A stretch of DNA of 64,000 nucleotides from Pseudorhodoferax sp047601025 (GCF_047601025.1 NZ_JASGJZ010000001.1:2046001-2110000), one strand, 5' to 3'; positions 8,142 through 17,429 are shown, numbered from the stretch's first letter. Program-made: numbers and translations. Notes: generated from the letters alone by a model not told the origin.

Positions 8142-9668
8142 ATGGACATGTTCGAGCTCAAGCGCTTCAACCTCGACCTCGCCTACCCGTACAAGCAGCA
8201 GTACGACAACTTCATCGGCGGGAAATGGGTGGCGCCGGCCGCGGGCCGCTACTTCGACAACGTCTCGCCGATCACCGGCAAGCCGTTCTGCAAGGTGGCG
8301 CAGTCGGACGCCACCGACGTGGACCGTGCACTCGACGCCGCGCACGCCGCGCAGGACAAATGGGCCAAGACCCCGGTGGCCGAGCGCTCGAACATCCTGC
8401 TGCGCATCGCCGACCGCATGGAGCAGAACCTGGAGCTGCTGGCAGTGGCCGAGACCATCGACAACGGCAAGCCGCTGCGCGAGACCATGGTGGCCGACCT
8501 GCCGCTGGCGATCGACCACTTCCGCTACTTCGCCGGCTGCATCCGCGCGCAGGAAGGCGCCATTTCGGAGATCGACGAGACCACGGTGGCCTACCACTTC
8601 CACGAGCCCATCGGCGTGGTCGGGCAGATCATCCCGTGGAACTTCCCGCTGCTGATGGCCTGCTGGAAGCTGCCGCCGGCGCTGGCCGCGGGCTGCTGCG
8701 TGGTGCTGAAACCCGCCGAGCAGACGCCGGCGTCGATCATGGTGCTGATGGAGCTGATCGGCGACCTGCTGCCGCCGGGCGTGGTCAACGTGGTCAACGG
8801 CTTCGGCAAGGAGGCCGGCGAGGCCCTGGCGACCAGCCGGCGCATCGCCAAGATCGCCTTCACCGGCTCCACCGCCGTCGGCCAGCGCATCCTGCGCGCG
8901 GCCGCCGAGAGCCTGATCCCCTCCACCGTCGAGCTGGGCGGCAAGAGCCCCAACATCTTCTTCGCCGACGTGATGGACGCCGACGACGAGTTCCTCGACA
9001 AGGCCATGGAAGGCTTCGCCATGTTCGCGCTGAACCAGGGCGAGGTCTGCACCTGCCCGTCGCGCATGCTGATCCAGGAGTCGGTGTACGAGCGCTTCAT
9101 CGAGCGCGCCGTGGAGCGCGTGCAGAAGATGAAGCAGGGCCACCCGCTCGACCGCAGCACCATGGTCGGCGCCCAGGTGTCGCAGCAGCAGATGGAGCGC
9201 ATCCTGGGCTACATCGACATCGGCCGCCAGGAGGGCGCGCAGTGCCTCACCGGCGGCGAGCGCAACCGGCCCGGCCAGGAGCTGGACGAGGGCTTCTTCG
9301 TCAAGCCCACGCTGCTGTTCGGCCGGAACGACATGCGCGTGTTCCAGGAGGAGATCTTCGGCCCCGTGGCCTCGGTCACCACCTTCAAGACCATGGAGGA
9401 AGCCGTCGCCATCGCCAACGACACCACCTACGGCCTGGGCGCCGGCGTGTGGACGCGCAACGGCACGCAGGCCTACCAGATGGGCCGCGCGATCCAGGCC
9501 GGGCGCGTGTGGACCAACTGCTACCACCTGTATCCGGCGCACGCGGCCTTCGGCGGCTACAAGAAGTCCGGCATCGGGCGCGAGACGCACAAGATGGCGC
9601 TGTCCAACTACCAGCAGACCAAGAACCTGCTGGTCAGCTACAGCCCGAAGGCGCTGGGCTTCTTCTGA
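8142..9668 (+). CDS. NAD-dependent aldehyde dehydrogenase (ExaC/AldB type)
   Basis: 508 residues. GQIIPWNFPLLM is the cofactor-binding motif, ELGGKSPNIFF holds the general-base Glu, and NQGEVCTCPSR holds the nucleophilic Cys near 302. The CxC arrangement and the C-terminal segment AHAAFGGYKKSGIGRETHK are typical of acetaldehyde dehydrogenases of the ExaC/AldB/AcoD class. A good ribosome site (AGGAG) lies 7 bases before the ATG. The gene is monocistronic, ending at two strong hairpins. The likely substrate is acetaldehyde or another short aldehyde; the sequence does not settle this. Confidence 0.93.
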   Translation: MDMFELKRFNLDLAYPYKQQYDNFIGGKWVAPAAGRYFDNVSPITGKPFCKVAQSDATDVDRALDAAHAAQDKWAKTPVAERSNILLRIADRMEQNLELLAVAETIDNGKPLRETMVADLPLAIDHFRYFAGCIRAQEGAISEIDETTVAYHFHEPIGVVGQIIPWNFPLLMACWKLPPALAAGCCVVLKPAEQTPASIMVLMELIGDLLPPGVVNVVNGFGKEAGEALATSRRIAKIAFTGSTAVGQRILRAAAESLIPSTVELGGKSPNIFFADVMDADDEFLDKAMEGFAMFALNQGEVCTCPSRMLIQESVYERFIERAVERVQKMKQGHPLDRSTMVGAQVSQQQMERILGYIDIGRQEGAQCLTGGERNRPGQELDEGFFVKPTLLFGRNDMRVFQEEIFGPVASVTTFKTMEEAVAIANDTTYGLGAGVWTRNGTQAYQMGRAIQAGRVWTNCYHLYPAHAAFGGYKKSGIGRETHKMALSNYQQTKNLLVSYSPKALGFF

Positions 9669-9673
9669 ATGGC

Positions 9674-9728
9674 CGGCACCCGTGGGGCCGGGCGCCCCGC
9701 GGGTGCCGCGCATGCGGGGCGCATGCGC
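9674..9728 (+). terminator. Two consecutive strong hairpins after the aldehyde dehydrogenase
   Basis: First hairpin: CGGCACCCG at 9674-9682 pairs with CGGGTGCCG at 9700-9708, with an additional GGGGC/GCCCC inner stem. Second: GCGCATGCG at 9708-9716 pairs with CGCATGCGC at 9720-9728 over a 3-base loop. There is no T-run, but their position directly after a stop and before the next gene fits a terminator. Confidence 0.55.
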
Positions 9729-9759
9729 CCCGGCATCGCACGGTTACTACACTGCCGCG

Positions 9760-11010
9760 ATGCAGATCTTCCAGGTGGGCGGCGCGGTGCGCGACGCGAT
9801 GATGGGCCTGCCGGTGCACGACCGGGACTGGGTGGTGGTCGGCGCCACGCCGCAGCAGATGCTGGACGCCGGCTACCTGCCGGTCGGCAAGGACTTTCCG
9901 GTGTTCCTGCATCCGCAGACGCACGAGGAATACGCGCTGGCCCGTACCGAGCGCAAGACCGCGCGCGGCTACCACGGCTTCGCGTTCCACACCGCGCCGG
10001 ACGTCACGCTGGAGCAGGATCTGGCACGCCGCGACCTGACCATCAACGCGATGGCGCTGCCGCCCGGCGCCCGGGGGTGGCAGGGCCTGGTCGACCCCTA
10101 CGGCGGCGCGCGCGACCTGCAGGCCCGGGTGCTGCGCCACGTGTCCGAGGCCTTCCGCGAGGACCCGGTGCGCATCCTGCGGCTGGCGCGCTTCGCCGCG
10201 CGCTTCGCCGACTTCACGGTGGCGCCCGCGACCCAGGCGCTGATGCGGCAGATGGTGGACGAGGGCGAGGTCGATGCGCTGGTGCCCGAGCGCGTCTGGC
10301 AGGAACTCGCGCGCGGCCTGATGGAGCCGCGGCCCTCGCGCATGTTCGAGGTGCTGCGCGGCTGCGGCGCGCTGGCCCGGCTGCTGCCCGAGGTCGACGC
10401 GCTGTGGGGCGTGCCGCAGCCCCCCGATCACCACCCCGAGGTGGACGCCGGCGTGCACCTGATGCTGGTGCTGGACCTGGCCGCGCGGCTGGAGGCACCG
10501 CTGCCGGTGCGCTTCGCGTGCCTGTGCCACGACCTGGGCAAGGCCGCGACGCCGGCCGATCTGTTGCCGAGCCACCACGGCCACGAGTTGCGCAGTGCCC
10601 AGCTGCTGGCCGGCCTGTGCGGCCGGCTGCGCGTGCCGAATGAATGCCGCGAGCTGGCCGATCTCGTCGCGCGCGAGCACGGCAACATCCACCGTTCCAT
10701 GGAATTGGGCGCCGCCGCCATGCTGCGCCTGTTCGAGCGCTGCGATGCGATCCGCAAGCCGGCGCGATTCGAGGCGGCGCTGCTGGCCTGCGAATGCGAC
10801 GCCCGCGGGCGCGCGGGCCGCCAGGAGGACGAATATCCCCAGGCGAAGCGTTTGGCGGAGGGTTTGCGCGCGGCACTGGCCGTGCCGACCGACGTCATAT
10901 CGGCACAGGCGCTGGCGCAGGGGCGAAAGGGGCCGGAAATCGGCGACCGGATCTGGCAGGCCCGGGTGCGGGCGCTGGAGGAATATCTCCGGCCGGCCGC
11001 GGCGGTGTGA
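9760..11010 (+). CDS. cca: Multifunctional CCA-adding tRNA nucleotidyltransferase
   Basis: 416 residues, class II bacterial CCA enzyme. GGAVRD (7-12) and the metal-binding D21/D23 in HDRDW define the nucleotidyltransferase head. RRDLTINAM and the ERVWQEL segment belong to the nucleotide-selecting and neck regions. An HD domain with CHDLGKA near 256 indicates the multifunctional E. coli-type protein with phosphohydrolase activity. The ATG at 9760 is chosen because the family begins right at MQIFQVGGAVRD. It adds or repairs the 3'-CCA of tRNAs in the cytoplasm. Confidence 0.96.
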   Translation: MQIFQVGGAVRDAMMGLPVHDRDWVVVGATPQQMLDAGYLPVGKDFPVFLHPQTHEEYALARTERKTARGYHGFAFHTAPDVTLEQDLARRDLTINAMALPPGARGWQGLVDPYGGARDLQARVLRHVSEAFREDPVRILRLARFAARFADFTVAPATQALMRQMVDEGEVDALVPERVWQELARGLMEPRPSRMFEVLRGCGALARLLPEVDALWGVPQPPDHHPEVDAGVHLMLVLDLAARLEAPLPVRFACLCHDLGKAATPADLLPSHHGHELRSAQLLAGLCGRLRVPNECRELADLVAREHGNIHRSMELGAAAMLRLFERCDAIRKPARFEAALLACECDARGRAGRQEDEYPQAKRLAEGLRAALAVPTDVISAQALAQGRKGPEIGDRIWQARVRALEEYLRPAAAV

Positions 11011-11039
11011 CGCCGCGGCGCGGTGCGCGAGAGCGCGGA

Positions 11040-11330
11040 TCAGTCGATCAGATATTCCTCGCGGTTCTTGCCCTCGATCCACTTCGGGGGCTTGCCGCGG
11101 CCGGTCCAGGTTGCGCCGGTGGCCTTGTCGCGGTACTTGGGGGCGACCTTGGTGCCGGCGGTGCTGGCGCCCTTGCCGCGGCGGCCGAACACGTCGTCCG
11201 GCGTCAGGCCATATTCAGCCACGATCGCGCGGACTTTGTCGACGGCCTCCTGATTCTCGCGTTGCCTGGCTTGCTCGATCTGCTGATTCAGCTGCTCGCG
11301 CTGCTGCAGCAATTCCTTGTAAGTGCTCAT
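11040..11330 (-). CDS. H-NS family nucleoid-associated protein
   Basis: 96 residues: an N-terminal coiled-coil oligomerisation region rich in Q, E and R (about 5-45), then the C-terminal DNA-binding motif TGATWTGRGKPPKWIEG. This core is the Burkholderiales version of the H-NS AT-hook-like loop. It binds AT-rich DNA and silences foreign genes. The ATG at 11330 begins MSTYKELL, the usual start; an alternative ATG three codons upstream cannot be excluded. It may be relevant to silencing the locally less GC-rich CRISPR region (inference). Confidence 0.93.
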   Translation of the reverse strand: MSTYKELLQQREQLNQQIEQARQRENQEAVDKVRAIVAEYGLTPDDVFGRRGKGASTAGTKVAPKYRDKATGATWTGRGKPPKWIEGKNREEYLID

Positions 11331-11433
11331 TGCGTCCATCCATTTTCCCTGCCGGTCCCTGGCAGGCCGGCGCATTATAGGAAAAACCGGCGGCGCAGGT
11401 GAATGGGTGCCGGGCGGTGCGGATATTCCCGGG

Positions 11434-12393
11434 TTAATCGGCCGCCGGATTCGTCCAATCGGGCGCCAGGGCCAGCGCCGCATAATCGCCCACCTGGTCT
11501 TTCAGGCCGGCCTCGTGCAGCAAAACGCCCTGCGTCAACGGCGGCAAATGGGCCTGCACGATGGATTGCAGCCGTGGCAGCAAATACGCGCGGTGGTGCC
11601 AGAACACGCTGCCGCCCAGGCTGATGCGCGAGAGATCCAGGGTGGCGACCAGGTTGTAGAGCAGGCGGCCCAGCACGCGGCACAGGCCGTCGACGATCGC
11701 CTCGGCCGCGGCGTCGCCCTGGCGAGCGCGGGCCATCCAGTGCGCGGCGTCGGCACCGAAACGGCGCGCGATGGCATTGCCGGCCACCAGCGCTTCCACG
11801 TCGCCGACGTTGCCGCAGCCGCACAGGGCCGCGTCGTCGTCGCTGACGAAGGTGTGGCCGGCATGCCCGGCATTGCCGTTCTTGCCGCGCAGCACGCGGC
11901 CGTCCACGCACAGGCCCACGCCGATGCCGGTGCTCCAGGTCACGTAGGCGCAGTGGTCCTGGCCTTGCAACGCGCCCCAGCGGCGCTCGGCTTCCAGCGC
12001 GGCCACGCAGTCGTTCTCCACGCGCAGGTGCGCGAAGCGATGGGCCAGGGGAGCCTCGATCGGCACGCGGGTCCAGTCGTTCGGCAGTCCGCGCGCGGGG
12101 CCGGCGATGCCGCCGCAGATGTTGGGCGTGGCCAGCGCGATGCGCCCGTCCTCCATCACGAACGGGCCGGCCGAGGACACGCCGGCCGAGCGCACCCGGG
12201 CCGGATCGACGCCGGCCTCGGCGCAGGCCGCGTCCAGCAGCCGCAGGATCTGCCGCGCCAGCGCCTCGGGCGGGCCGGTCTTGGCGGTCGGCTCGCTCTG
12301 GCGCGCCAGGATGGCGGGCAGCGCGCCCGGCGGCGCCGGCGCGGCCAGGCCGACGGCTACCTTGGTGCCGCCGATGTCGATGCAGGCTTTCAT
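11434..12393 (-). CDS. ROK family sugar kinase (glucokinase/fructokinase-like)
   Basis: 319 residues. DIGGTKVAVG near the N-terminus is the ATP-binding loop, GVSSAGPF and VENDCVAAL are the sugar-binding and catalytic regions, and the family signature includes GNAGHAGHTF followed by a zinc-binding CGCGNVGDVEAL with clustered cysteines near 190. ROK kinases phosphorylate glucose, fructose, ManNAc or GlcNAc; the specificity cannot be assigned from these motifs. It is followed on the same strand side by a DUF2905 gene whose 3' end lies 8 bases upstream, suggesting an operon midA-DUF2905-ROK. Confidence 0.88.
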   Translation of the reverse strand: MKACIDIGGTKVAVGLAAPAPPGALPAILARQSEPTAKTGPPEALARQILRLLDAACAEAGVDPARVRSAGVSSAGPFVMEDGRIALATPNICGGIAGPARGLPNDWTRVPIEAPLAHRFAHLRVENDCVAALEAERRWGALQGQDHCAYVTWSTGIGVGLCVDGRVLRGKNGNAGHAGHTFVSDDDAALCGCGNVGDVEALVAGNAIARRFGADAAHWMARARQGDAAAEAIVDGLCRVLGRLLYNLVATLDLSRISLGGSVFWHHRAYLLPRLQSIVQAHLPPLTQGVLLHEAGLKDQVGDYAALALAPDWTNPAAD

Positions 12394-12401
12394 GTGCGTT
12401 C

Positions 12402-12596
12402 TCAGATCAGCTTGGCGATCAGGCTGGCGACGGCACTGAGCAGCACGGTGCTCGTCAGCGGGACCGACCAGTCGCGGCCGAACAGCCGGAAGTGCAGGTC
12501 GCCCGGCAGCCGGCCGAAGCCCAGCTTGGCCAGCAGGGGCTGCAGCCAGTTGATCAGCATCAAGGCCAGGAAGACGACGAGCAGCCAGCGCAGCAT
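12402..12596 (-). CDS. DUF2905 small membrane protein
   Basis: 64 residues with two hydrophobic helices separated by the conserved GFGRLPGDLHF segment, which is diagnostic of the DUF2905 family. It is predicted to be in the inner membrane. Function is unknown. It lies 4 bases after the methyltransferase stop and 8 bases before the ROK kinase start on the minus strand, so the three are likely cotranscribed. Confidence 0.9.
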   Translation of the reverse strand: MLRWLLVVFLALMLINWLQPLLAKLGFGRLPGDLHFRLFGRDWSVPLTSTVLLSAVASLIAKLI

Positions 12597-12600
12597 GGGG

Positions 12601-13728
12601 TCAGAGCGTGTGGCTGCGGTCGCCCTGCACGAAGCCGACGGCGTCCCAGGGCGCGACGCCCCGGGACAGCGCCAGCACCTTGAACAGCTCGCCCATCTCG
12701 TGCTCGGCGATCAGCCGGTGCGCCATCGCGCGCTGCGGCAGCGGCGCATCCTGCATGAACCGGGGCAGGCCGCAGTTGATCAGGAAGCGGGCCTGGCTGG
12801 CGTAGCCCAGCACGTTCCAGCCGGCGTCCTGCGCGGCCACGGCGACGGCGCTGAAGTCCACGTGCGCCGTGATGTCCTTGGCGCCGACGTCGGCCAGCGG
12901 GTCGGCGTCGGCGCGGTGGGCTTGGTGGCACATCAGCGTGCCGGCGCTGCGCTGGGGGTGGTAGTACTCGGCCTCGGGAAAGCCGTAGTCGATCCACAGC
13001 GCTGCGCCGCGGGCGACGTGGCCGGCCAGCGTGCGCACGAAGGCCTGGGCCTGCGGGCCGATCTCGGTCAGGTAATCGTGCGTGCCGGGGATCGCGACCG
13101 GCGGGCGCAGCGCGGTCGGCCGGTCCCGCCAGGCCAGCGCGCCGGCCTGCAGCGCCACGCCGCGCTCGTGCCACTGCCCGCCCACGCGGTGCAACAGGCG
13201 CACCGGCATCGCGTCCAGCACCTCGTTGCCGACCAGCACGCCGTCGATGCGGTCGGGCAGCGCGTCGGCCCACCGCACCCGGCCGGCGTGCACGGCCAGC
13301 CGCGCCTGCTGGCGGGCGCGCAGCGTGCCCGAGAGGTCGACGATGGTGTAGCGCCGCACGCGCTCGCCCAGGCTGTCCAGCAGCTGCGCGGCCAGCGCGC
13401 CGGTGCCGGCGCCGAACTCCCAGACCTCGTCGGTGCCGGTGCGCTCCAGCGCCTCGGCCACCTGCACCGCCAGCGTGCGGCCGAACAGCGGCGAGAGCTC
13501 GGGCGCCGTCACGAAATCGCTGCCCTGCTGCGGCATCGCGCCGAACTTGGGCTGCGCGTTCGCGTAGTAGCCCAGGCCCGGCGCATACAGCGCCAGCGCC
13601 ATGAAGCGGTCGAACGGCAGCCAGCCGCCGGCGGCGTCGATGGCCTGGGCGATGCGGTCCTGCAGCGCGGGGCTTCCAGTAGGATGCGCAGTCTTTTCGT
13701 GCACCGCAGGATTCTCGCCGAATGACAT
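12601..13728 (-). CDS. MidA/NDUFAF7-family SAM-dependent methyltransferase
   Basis: 375 residues of the COG1565 family. YAPGLGYYAN, GSDFVTAPELSPLFG and EFGAGTGALA (SAM-binding) are characteristic, followed by GNEVLDAMPVRL. The mitochondrial homologue NDUFAF7/MidA methylates an arginine in a complex I subunit, so a protein arginine methyltransferase role is plausible but unproven in bacteria. The start overlaps that of the divergent SDR gene by 7 bases (13722-13728), leaving no intergenic DNA; the promoter of each must lie inside the other gene. Confidence 0.9.
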   Translation of the reverse strand: MSFGENPAVHEKTAHPTGSPALQDRIAQAIDAAGGWLPFDRFMALALYAPGLGYYANAQPKFGAMPQQGSDFVTAPELSPLFGRTLAVQVAEALERTGTDEVWEFGAGTGALAAQLLDSLGERVRRYTIVDLSGTLRARQQARLAVHAGRVRWADALPDRIDGVLVGNEVLDAMPVRLLHRVGGQWHERGVALQAGALAWRDRPTALRPPVAIPGTHDYLTEIGPQAQAFVRTLAGHVARGAALWIDYGFPEAEYYHPQRSAGTLMCHQAHRADADPLADVGAKDITAHVDFSAVAVAAQDAGWNVLGYASQARFLINCGLPRFMQDAPLPQRAMAHRLIAEHEMGELFKVLALSRGVAPWDAVGFVQGDRSHTL

Positions 13729-14516
13729 CCGCTCCCCGCACGGTGCTGGTCACCGGCGCCGGCCGCCGGCTCGGCCGCGCCATCGCGCTGGAACTGGCCG
13801 GTGCCGGCTGGCAGGTGGCCGTGCACTACCGCAGCTCCGAGGCCGACGCGCGGCGGACCGTGGCCGACTGCGCCGCGTGCCCGGCCGCCGCCGGCCGCCG
13901 CCATGCCGCATTCGCCTGCGACCTGGCGGATGAAAGCGCCACGCGCGCGCTGCTGCCGCAAGTGGAGGCCGCGCTCGGGCCGGTCGACGCGGTGGTGAAC
14001 AACGCCTCGCTGTTCGAGCAGGACAGCGTGGCGGACTTCGGCTATGCCGCCATGGAGCGCCATTGGCGCGGCAACACCGGCGCGCCCATCGTGCTGGCGC
14101 AGCAGCTGCACCGGCTGCTGGCGGCGCGCGCCGCGCCGCCGTGCAGCGGTGCCGTGGTGAACCTGCTGGACCAGAAGCTGTGGAATCCGAATCCCGACTT
14201 CCTGAGCTACACGCTGTCCAAGGCCGCGCTGGAGGCCGCCACCACGCTGCTGGCCCAGGCGCTGGCGCCGTTGGTGCGCGTGGTGGGCGTGGCGCCCGGC
14301 CTGACGCTGACCAGCCACCTGCTGAGCGACGACGAGTTCGCCGCGCGCCATCGGCTGTCGCCGCTGGGCCGCTCGTCCACGCCCGGGGACGTGGCCGCGG
14401 CGGTGCGCTTCGCGCTGGAGAACCAGTCCATCACCGGCACCACGCTGCTGGTCGACGGCGGCCAGCACCTGATGAAATTCGAGCGGGATTTCTCGCTGAT
14501 GGGAAAGCCGTCATGA
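13722..14516 (+). CDS. Pteridine reductase-like SDR (FolM type)
   Basis: 264 residues, short-chain dehydrogenase fold. The cofactor motif TGAGRRLG has the TGxxxRxG form that marks pteridine reductases and FolM, not the usual TGxxxGxG. NNASLF and YTLSKAAL (catalytic Tyr-Lys) follow. It is translationally coupled (ATGA) to folB, so reduction of a pterin such as dihydromonapterin or dihydrobiopterin is the likely job. It is divergent from midA with overlapping starts. Confidence 0.88.
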   Translation: MTSAPRTVLVTGAGRRLGRAIALELAGAGWQVAVHYRSSEADARRTVADCAACPAAAGRRHAAFACDLADESATRALLPQVEAALGPVDAVVNNASLFEQDSVADFGYAAMERHWRGNTGAPIVLAQQLHRLLAARAAPPCSGAVVNLLDQKLWNPNPDFLSYTLSKAALEAATTLLAQALAPLVRVVGVAPGLTLTSHLLSDDEFAARHRLSPLGRSSTPGDVAAAVRFALENQSITGTTLLVDGGQHLMKFERDFSLMGKPS

Positions 14517-14887
14517 CGATCAACGCCGCCGGCAACCAGACGCTGCACCTGACCGGGCTGCGCTTCGACGCCAACCTGGGCATCCTCGCCTCCGAGAAGA
14601 CGGCGCCGCAGCCGATCCAGGTCGACGCCGAGCTGAACCTCGGCACCCAGCCGCTGCGCCCGCGCGACGACGACATCACCCACGTGCTGGACTACCGCAA
14701 GGTGCGCCAGATCATCATCGACGAGTGCACGGCCGAGCACGTGAACCTGCTGGAGAGCCTGATCGGCAAGCTGGCGCAGCGGCTGATGCAGCTGCCCGGC
14801 GTGCTGGGCGTGCGCGTGAGGATCGCCAAGCTGGAGATCTTCGAGGACTGCGAGGTCGCGATCCGGGTCGAAGCCGGGCAGTGGTGA
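14513..14887 (+). CDS. folB: Dihydroneopterin aldolase
   Basis: 124 residues, the usual FolB length. LTGLRFDANLGILASEK matches the N-terminal signature around the catalytic region, followed by DYRKVRQII, HVNLLESLIGKLA and VRVRIAKLE. It converts 7,8-dihydroneopterin to 6-hydroxymethyl-dihydropterin in folate synthesis. It overlaps the FolM-like reductase gene (ATGA), fitting a folate/pterin operon. Confidence 0.93.
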   Translation: MTINAAGNQTLHLTGLRFDANLGILASEKTAPQPIQVDAELNLGTQPLRPRDDDITHVLDYRKVRQIIIDECTAEHVNLLESLIGKLAQRLMQLPGVLGVRVRIAKLEIFEDCEVAIRVEAGQW

Positions 14888-15000
14888 GGGCCCAGGCCGG
14901 CCCCGGGCGCGCGCCTGGGCAGCCGTCCGCGCGCCCTGGCAGAAGGCGCCGATCCCCTGCGGGCGCGCACCGGCGCCGGCTTCGCGGAAAATCCGCGTCC

Positions 15001-15936
15001 ATGAACGCCGTCTGGACCGCCGAAGACCCCGCCGCCACCGAGGCGCCCGCTGCCGCCGCCGCGCCGCTGAAGATCGAGCGCGAGCACCACAAGCTGGAGA
15101 AACGCCTGTGCCGCCTGGCCGGCCAGGCCATCGTGGACTACAACATGATCGAGGCCGGCGACAAGGTCATGGTCTGCATGTCCGGCGGCAAGGACAGCTA
15201 CGGCATGCTGGACATCCTGCTCAAGCTGCGCCGGCGCGCGCCGGTCGGCTTCGACATCGTGGCCGTGAACCTGGACCAGAAGCAGCCCGGCTTCCCCGAG
15301 CACGTGCTGCCCGAGTACCTGCGCAGCGTCGGCGTGCCGTTCCACATCGAGGAGCAGGACACCTACAGCATCGTCAAGCGCATCGTGCCCGAGGGCAAGA
15401 CCACCTGCGGCCTGTGCAGCCGGCTGCGCCGCGGCATCCTGTACCGCGTGGCCGGCGAGCTGGGCGCGACCAAGATCGCGCTGGGCCACCACCGCGACGA
15501 TATCCTGCAGACCGTGTTCCTGAACATGTTCTTCGGCGCCAAGCTCAAGGGCATGCCGCCCAAGCTGGTCAGCGACGACGGCCGCCACATCGTGATCCGC
15601 CCGCTGGCCTACGTGCCCGAGCGCGATCTGGCGCGCTGGGCCGCGCACCGCGGCTTCCCCATCATCCCCTGCACGCTGTGCGGCAGCCAGGAGAACGCGC
15701 AGCGCAAGCAGGTCGCCGCGCTGCTGCAGGAATGGGAGAAGAAATTCCCCGGCCGCGTGCAGAACATGTTCACCGCGCTGCAGAACGTCGTGCCCTCGCA
15801 CCTGATGGATGGAACGCACTACGACTTCAAGGGTCTGAAGGCCACCGGGGTGCCCGATCCGGCGGGCGACAAGGCGTTCGACGCCGAGGAGATCGCGGCC
15901 CCCGTCGCACCGCTGATGCAGGTCGTCCGGCTCTGA
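15001..15936 (+). CDS. ttcA: tRNA 2-thiocytidine(32) synthetase
   Basis: 311 residues. The PP-loop SGGKDS near 61 binds ATP, and the iron-sulfur cysteines lie in TTCGLCSRLRRG and IPCTLCGSQ. It thiolates cytidine 32 of certain tRNAs. ALGHHRDDILQTVFLNMFFG is highly characteristic. The ATG at 15001 was chosen because the upstream open frame runs into the folB gene. It is separated from folB by a 113-base GC-rich gap and is probably transcribed independently. Confidence 0.96.
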   Translation: MNAVWTAEDPAATEAPAAAAAPLKIEREHHKLEKRLCRLAGQAIVDYNMIEAGDKVMVCMSGGKDSYGMLDILLKLRRRAPVGFDIVAVNLDQKQPGFPEHVLPEYLRSVGVPFHIEEQDTYSIVKRIVPEGKTTCGLCSRLRRGILYRVAGELGATKIALGHHRDDILQTVFLNMFFGAKLKGMPPKLVSDDGRHIVIRPLAYVPERDLARWAAHRGFPIIPCTLCGSQENAQRKQVAALLQEWEKKFPGRVQNMFTALQNVVPSHLMDGTHYDFKGLKATGVPDPAGDKAFDAEEIAAPVAPLMQVVRL

Positions 15937-15956
15937 CGGCGGCACTTTCCCGGGAG

Positions 15957-16595
15957 ATGACGATGCGAACCCTGATGCGAACGATCCTGGCCGCGGGCGG
16001 TGCCGCCGCGGTGCTGCTGCTGGCGGGCTGCGCCACCAGCACCCATTGGGTCGTCGAGAACGACGTGCAGACCTTCTCGCAGCTGAGCGCGGTGCCCGTG
16101 CCGGCCACCTACCGCTTCGAGCGGCTGCCCTCGCAGCAGGCCTCCGCGCAGGAGCAGGCCCGCATCGAGGCCGCCGCCGAGCCGGCGCTGGCCAAGGCCG
16201 GCTGGGTGCGCGACGAGGCCGCGCCCCGCTACAGCGTGCAGGTGGACAGCGGCGTGCAGGCCTCCACGCAGGTGGTCGATCCCTGGCTGTATGGCCGCTT
16301 CGGGCCCTGGGGACCGTACGGCCGGCCCTTCGGCCCCTATGGCTGGGGGCCGTACTGGGGCTACCCGTACGGCATGTGGGACCAGAGCTACGTGCTGCGC
16401 GAGGTCAGCGTGGTGATCCGCGAGCTGTCGAACCAGCGCGTGGTCTACGAGACGCGCGCCTTGCACGAATCGCGCTGGCCGTCCGACCCGGCCGTGCTGG
16501 CGCCGATGTTCGACGCCGCGCTCAGCAGCTTCCCGCAGCCGCCGGCCGGCGTGCGCCGCGTGAACATCACCGTGCCGCGCGCCGGCGCGCAGTGA
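15957..16595 (+). CDS. DUF4136 family lipoprotein
   Basis: 212 residues with an N-terminal signal ending in the lipobox LLLAGC (Cys near 23), so it should be anchored in a membrane facing the periplasm. The body fits DUF4136: YRFERLPSQQ early, a central Gly/Pro/Tyr/Trp-rich stretch (about 108-138), then EVSVVIRELSNQRVVYETRA. It begins at ATG 15957; ATG 15963 is an alternative two codons in. Function is unknown. It follows ttcA by 20 bases. Confidence 0.85.
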   Translation: MTMRTLMRTILAAGGAAAVLLLAGCATSTHWVVENDVQTFSQLSAVPVPATYRFERLPSQQASAQEQARIEAAAEPALAKAGWVRDEAAPRYSVQVDSGVQASTQVVDPWLYGRFGPWGPYGRPFGPYGWGPYWGYPYGMWDQSYVLREVSVVIRELSNQRVVYETRALHESRWPSDPAVLAPMFDAALSSFPQPPAGVRRVNITVPRAGAQ

Positions 16596-16657
16596 ACCTG
16601 CTGCCGGGTGGGTCTTTCGAAATCGCCTGAAGGAGGCGGCTCCTAGAATCCTCGCGG

Positions 16658-17299
16658 ATGGACGCCACCCGCATCGTCGCCATCCGCCATGGCGAAACGG
16701 CCTGGAACGTGGATACGCGCATCCAGGGCCACCTGGACATCCCGCTGAACGACACCGGCCGCTGGCAGGCCCGCCGGCTCGGTGCCGCGCTGGCCGGCGA
16801 GCCGCTGGCGGCGGTCTACGCCAGCGACCTGGCCCGCGCGTTCCAGACCGCCCACGCCGTGGCCGATGCCGCCGGCCTCGCGGTGGCGCCCGAGCCCGGC
16901 CTGCGCGAGCGCGCGTTCGGCCGCTTCGAGGGCCGCACCTTCGCCGAGATCGAGGCCGACTGGCCCGACCAGGCCCTGCTGTGGCGGCGCCGCGACCCGG
17001 CCTTCGCGCCCCCGGGCGGCGAATCGCTGCTGGCGTTCCGCGCGCGCGTCGTCGACACGCTGAACCGGCTGGCCGCGCGCCATCCGGGCGAGCAGATCGC
17101 GCTGGTCGGCCACGGCGGCGTGATGGACGTGCTGTACCGAGCCGCCACCGGCCAGGAACTGCAGGCGCCGCGCACCTGGGCGCTCGGCAACGCCGCGATC
17201 AACCGCCTGCTGTGGACGCCGCAGGGCCTGACCCTGGTCGGCTGGGCCGATACCGGCCACCTGGACGCCGCCGCGCTGGTGGACGAGGGTTCCTGTTGA
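16658..17299 (+). CDS. Histidine phosphatase family protein (phosphoglycerate mutase-like)
   Basis: 213 residues. The RHGET motif near residue 10 holds the phosphorylated His, ASDLARAFQTA carries a conserved Arg, and LVGHGGVMDVLY holds the second His. It could be a cofactor-dependent mutase, an alpha-ribazole phosphatase or a broad phosphatase; the family cannot be split on these motifs. The sequence AGGAGG lies about 25 bases upstream and is probably too far to be the ribosome site. Confidence 0.87.
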   Translation: MDATRIVAIRHGETAWNVDTRIQGHLDIPLNDTGRWQARRLGAALAGEPLAAVYASDLARAFQTAHAVADAAGLAVAPEPGLRERAFGRFEGRTFAEIEADWPDQALLWRRRDPAFAPPGGESLLAFRARVVDTLNRLAARHPGEQIALVGHGGVMDVLYRAATGQELQAPRTWALGNAAINRLLWTPQGLTLVGWADTGHLDAAALVDEGSC

Positions 17300-17429
17300 C
17301 GGATCCGGCCGCCGCGGGACGACCGGGCGGCGTGGCGCGATGGGCGGCGGCCGGCGGCCGCTTCTTCCCGGGCAAGAAATGTTCTGATGGCGACAGCGCA
17401 CGCCTGGATGCGCAAGGAGATTTATCGAC

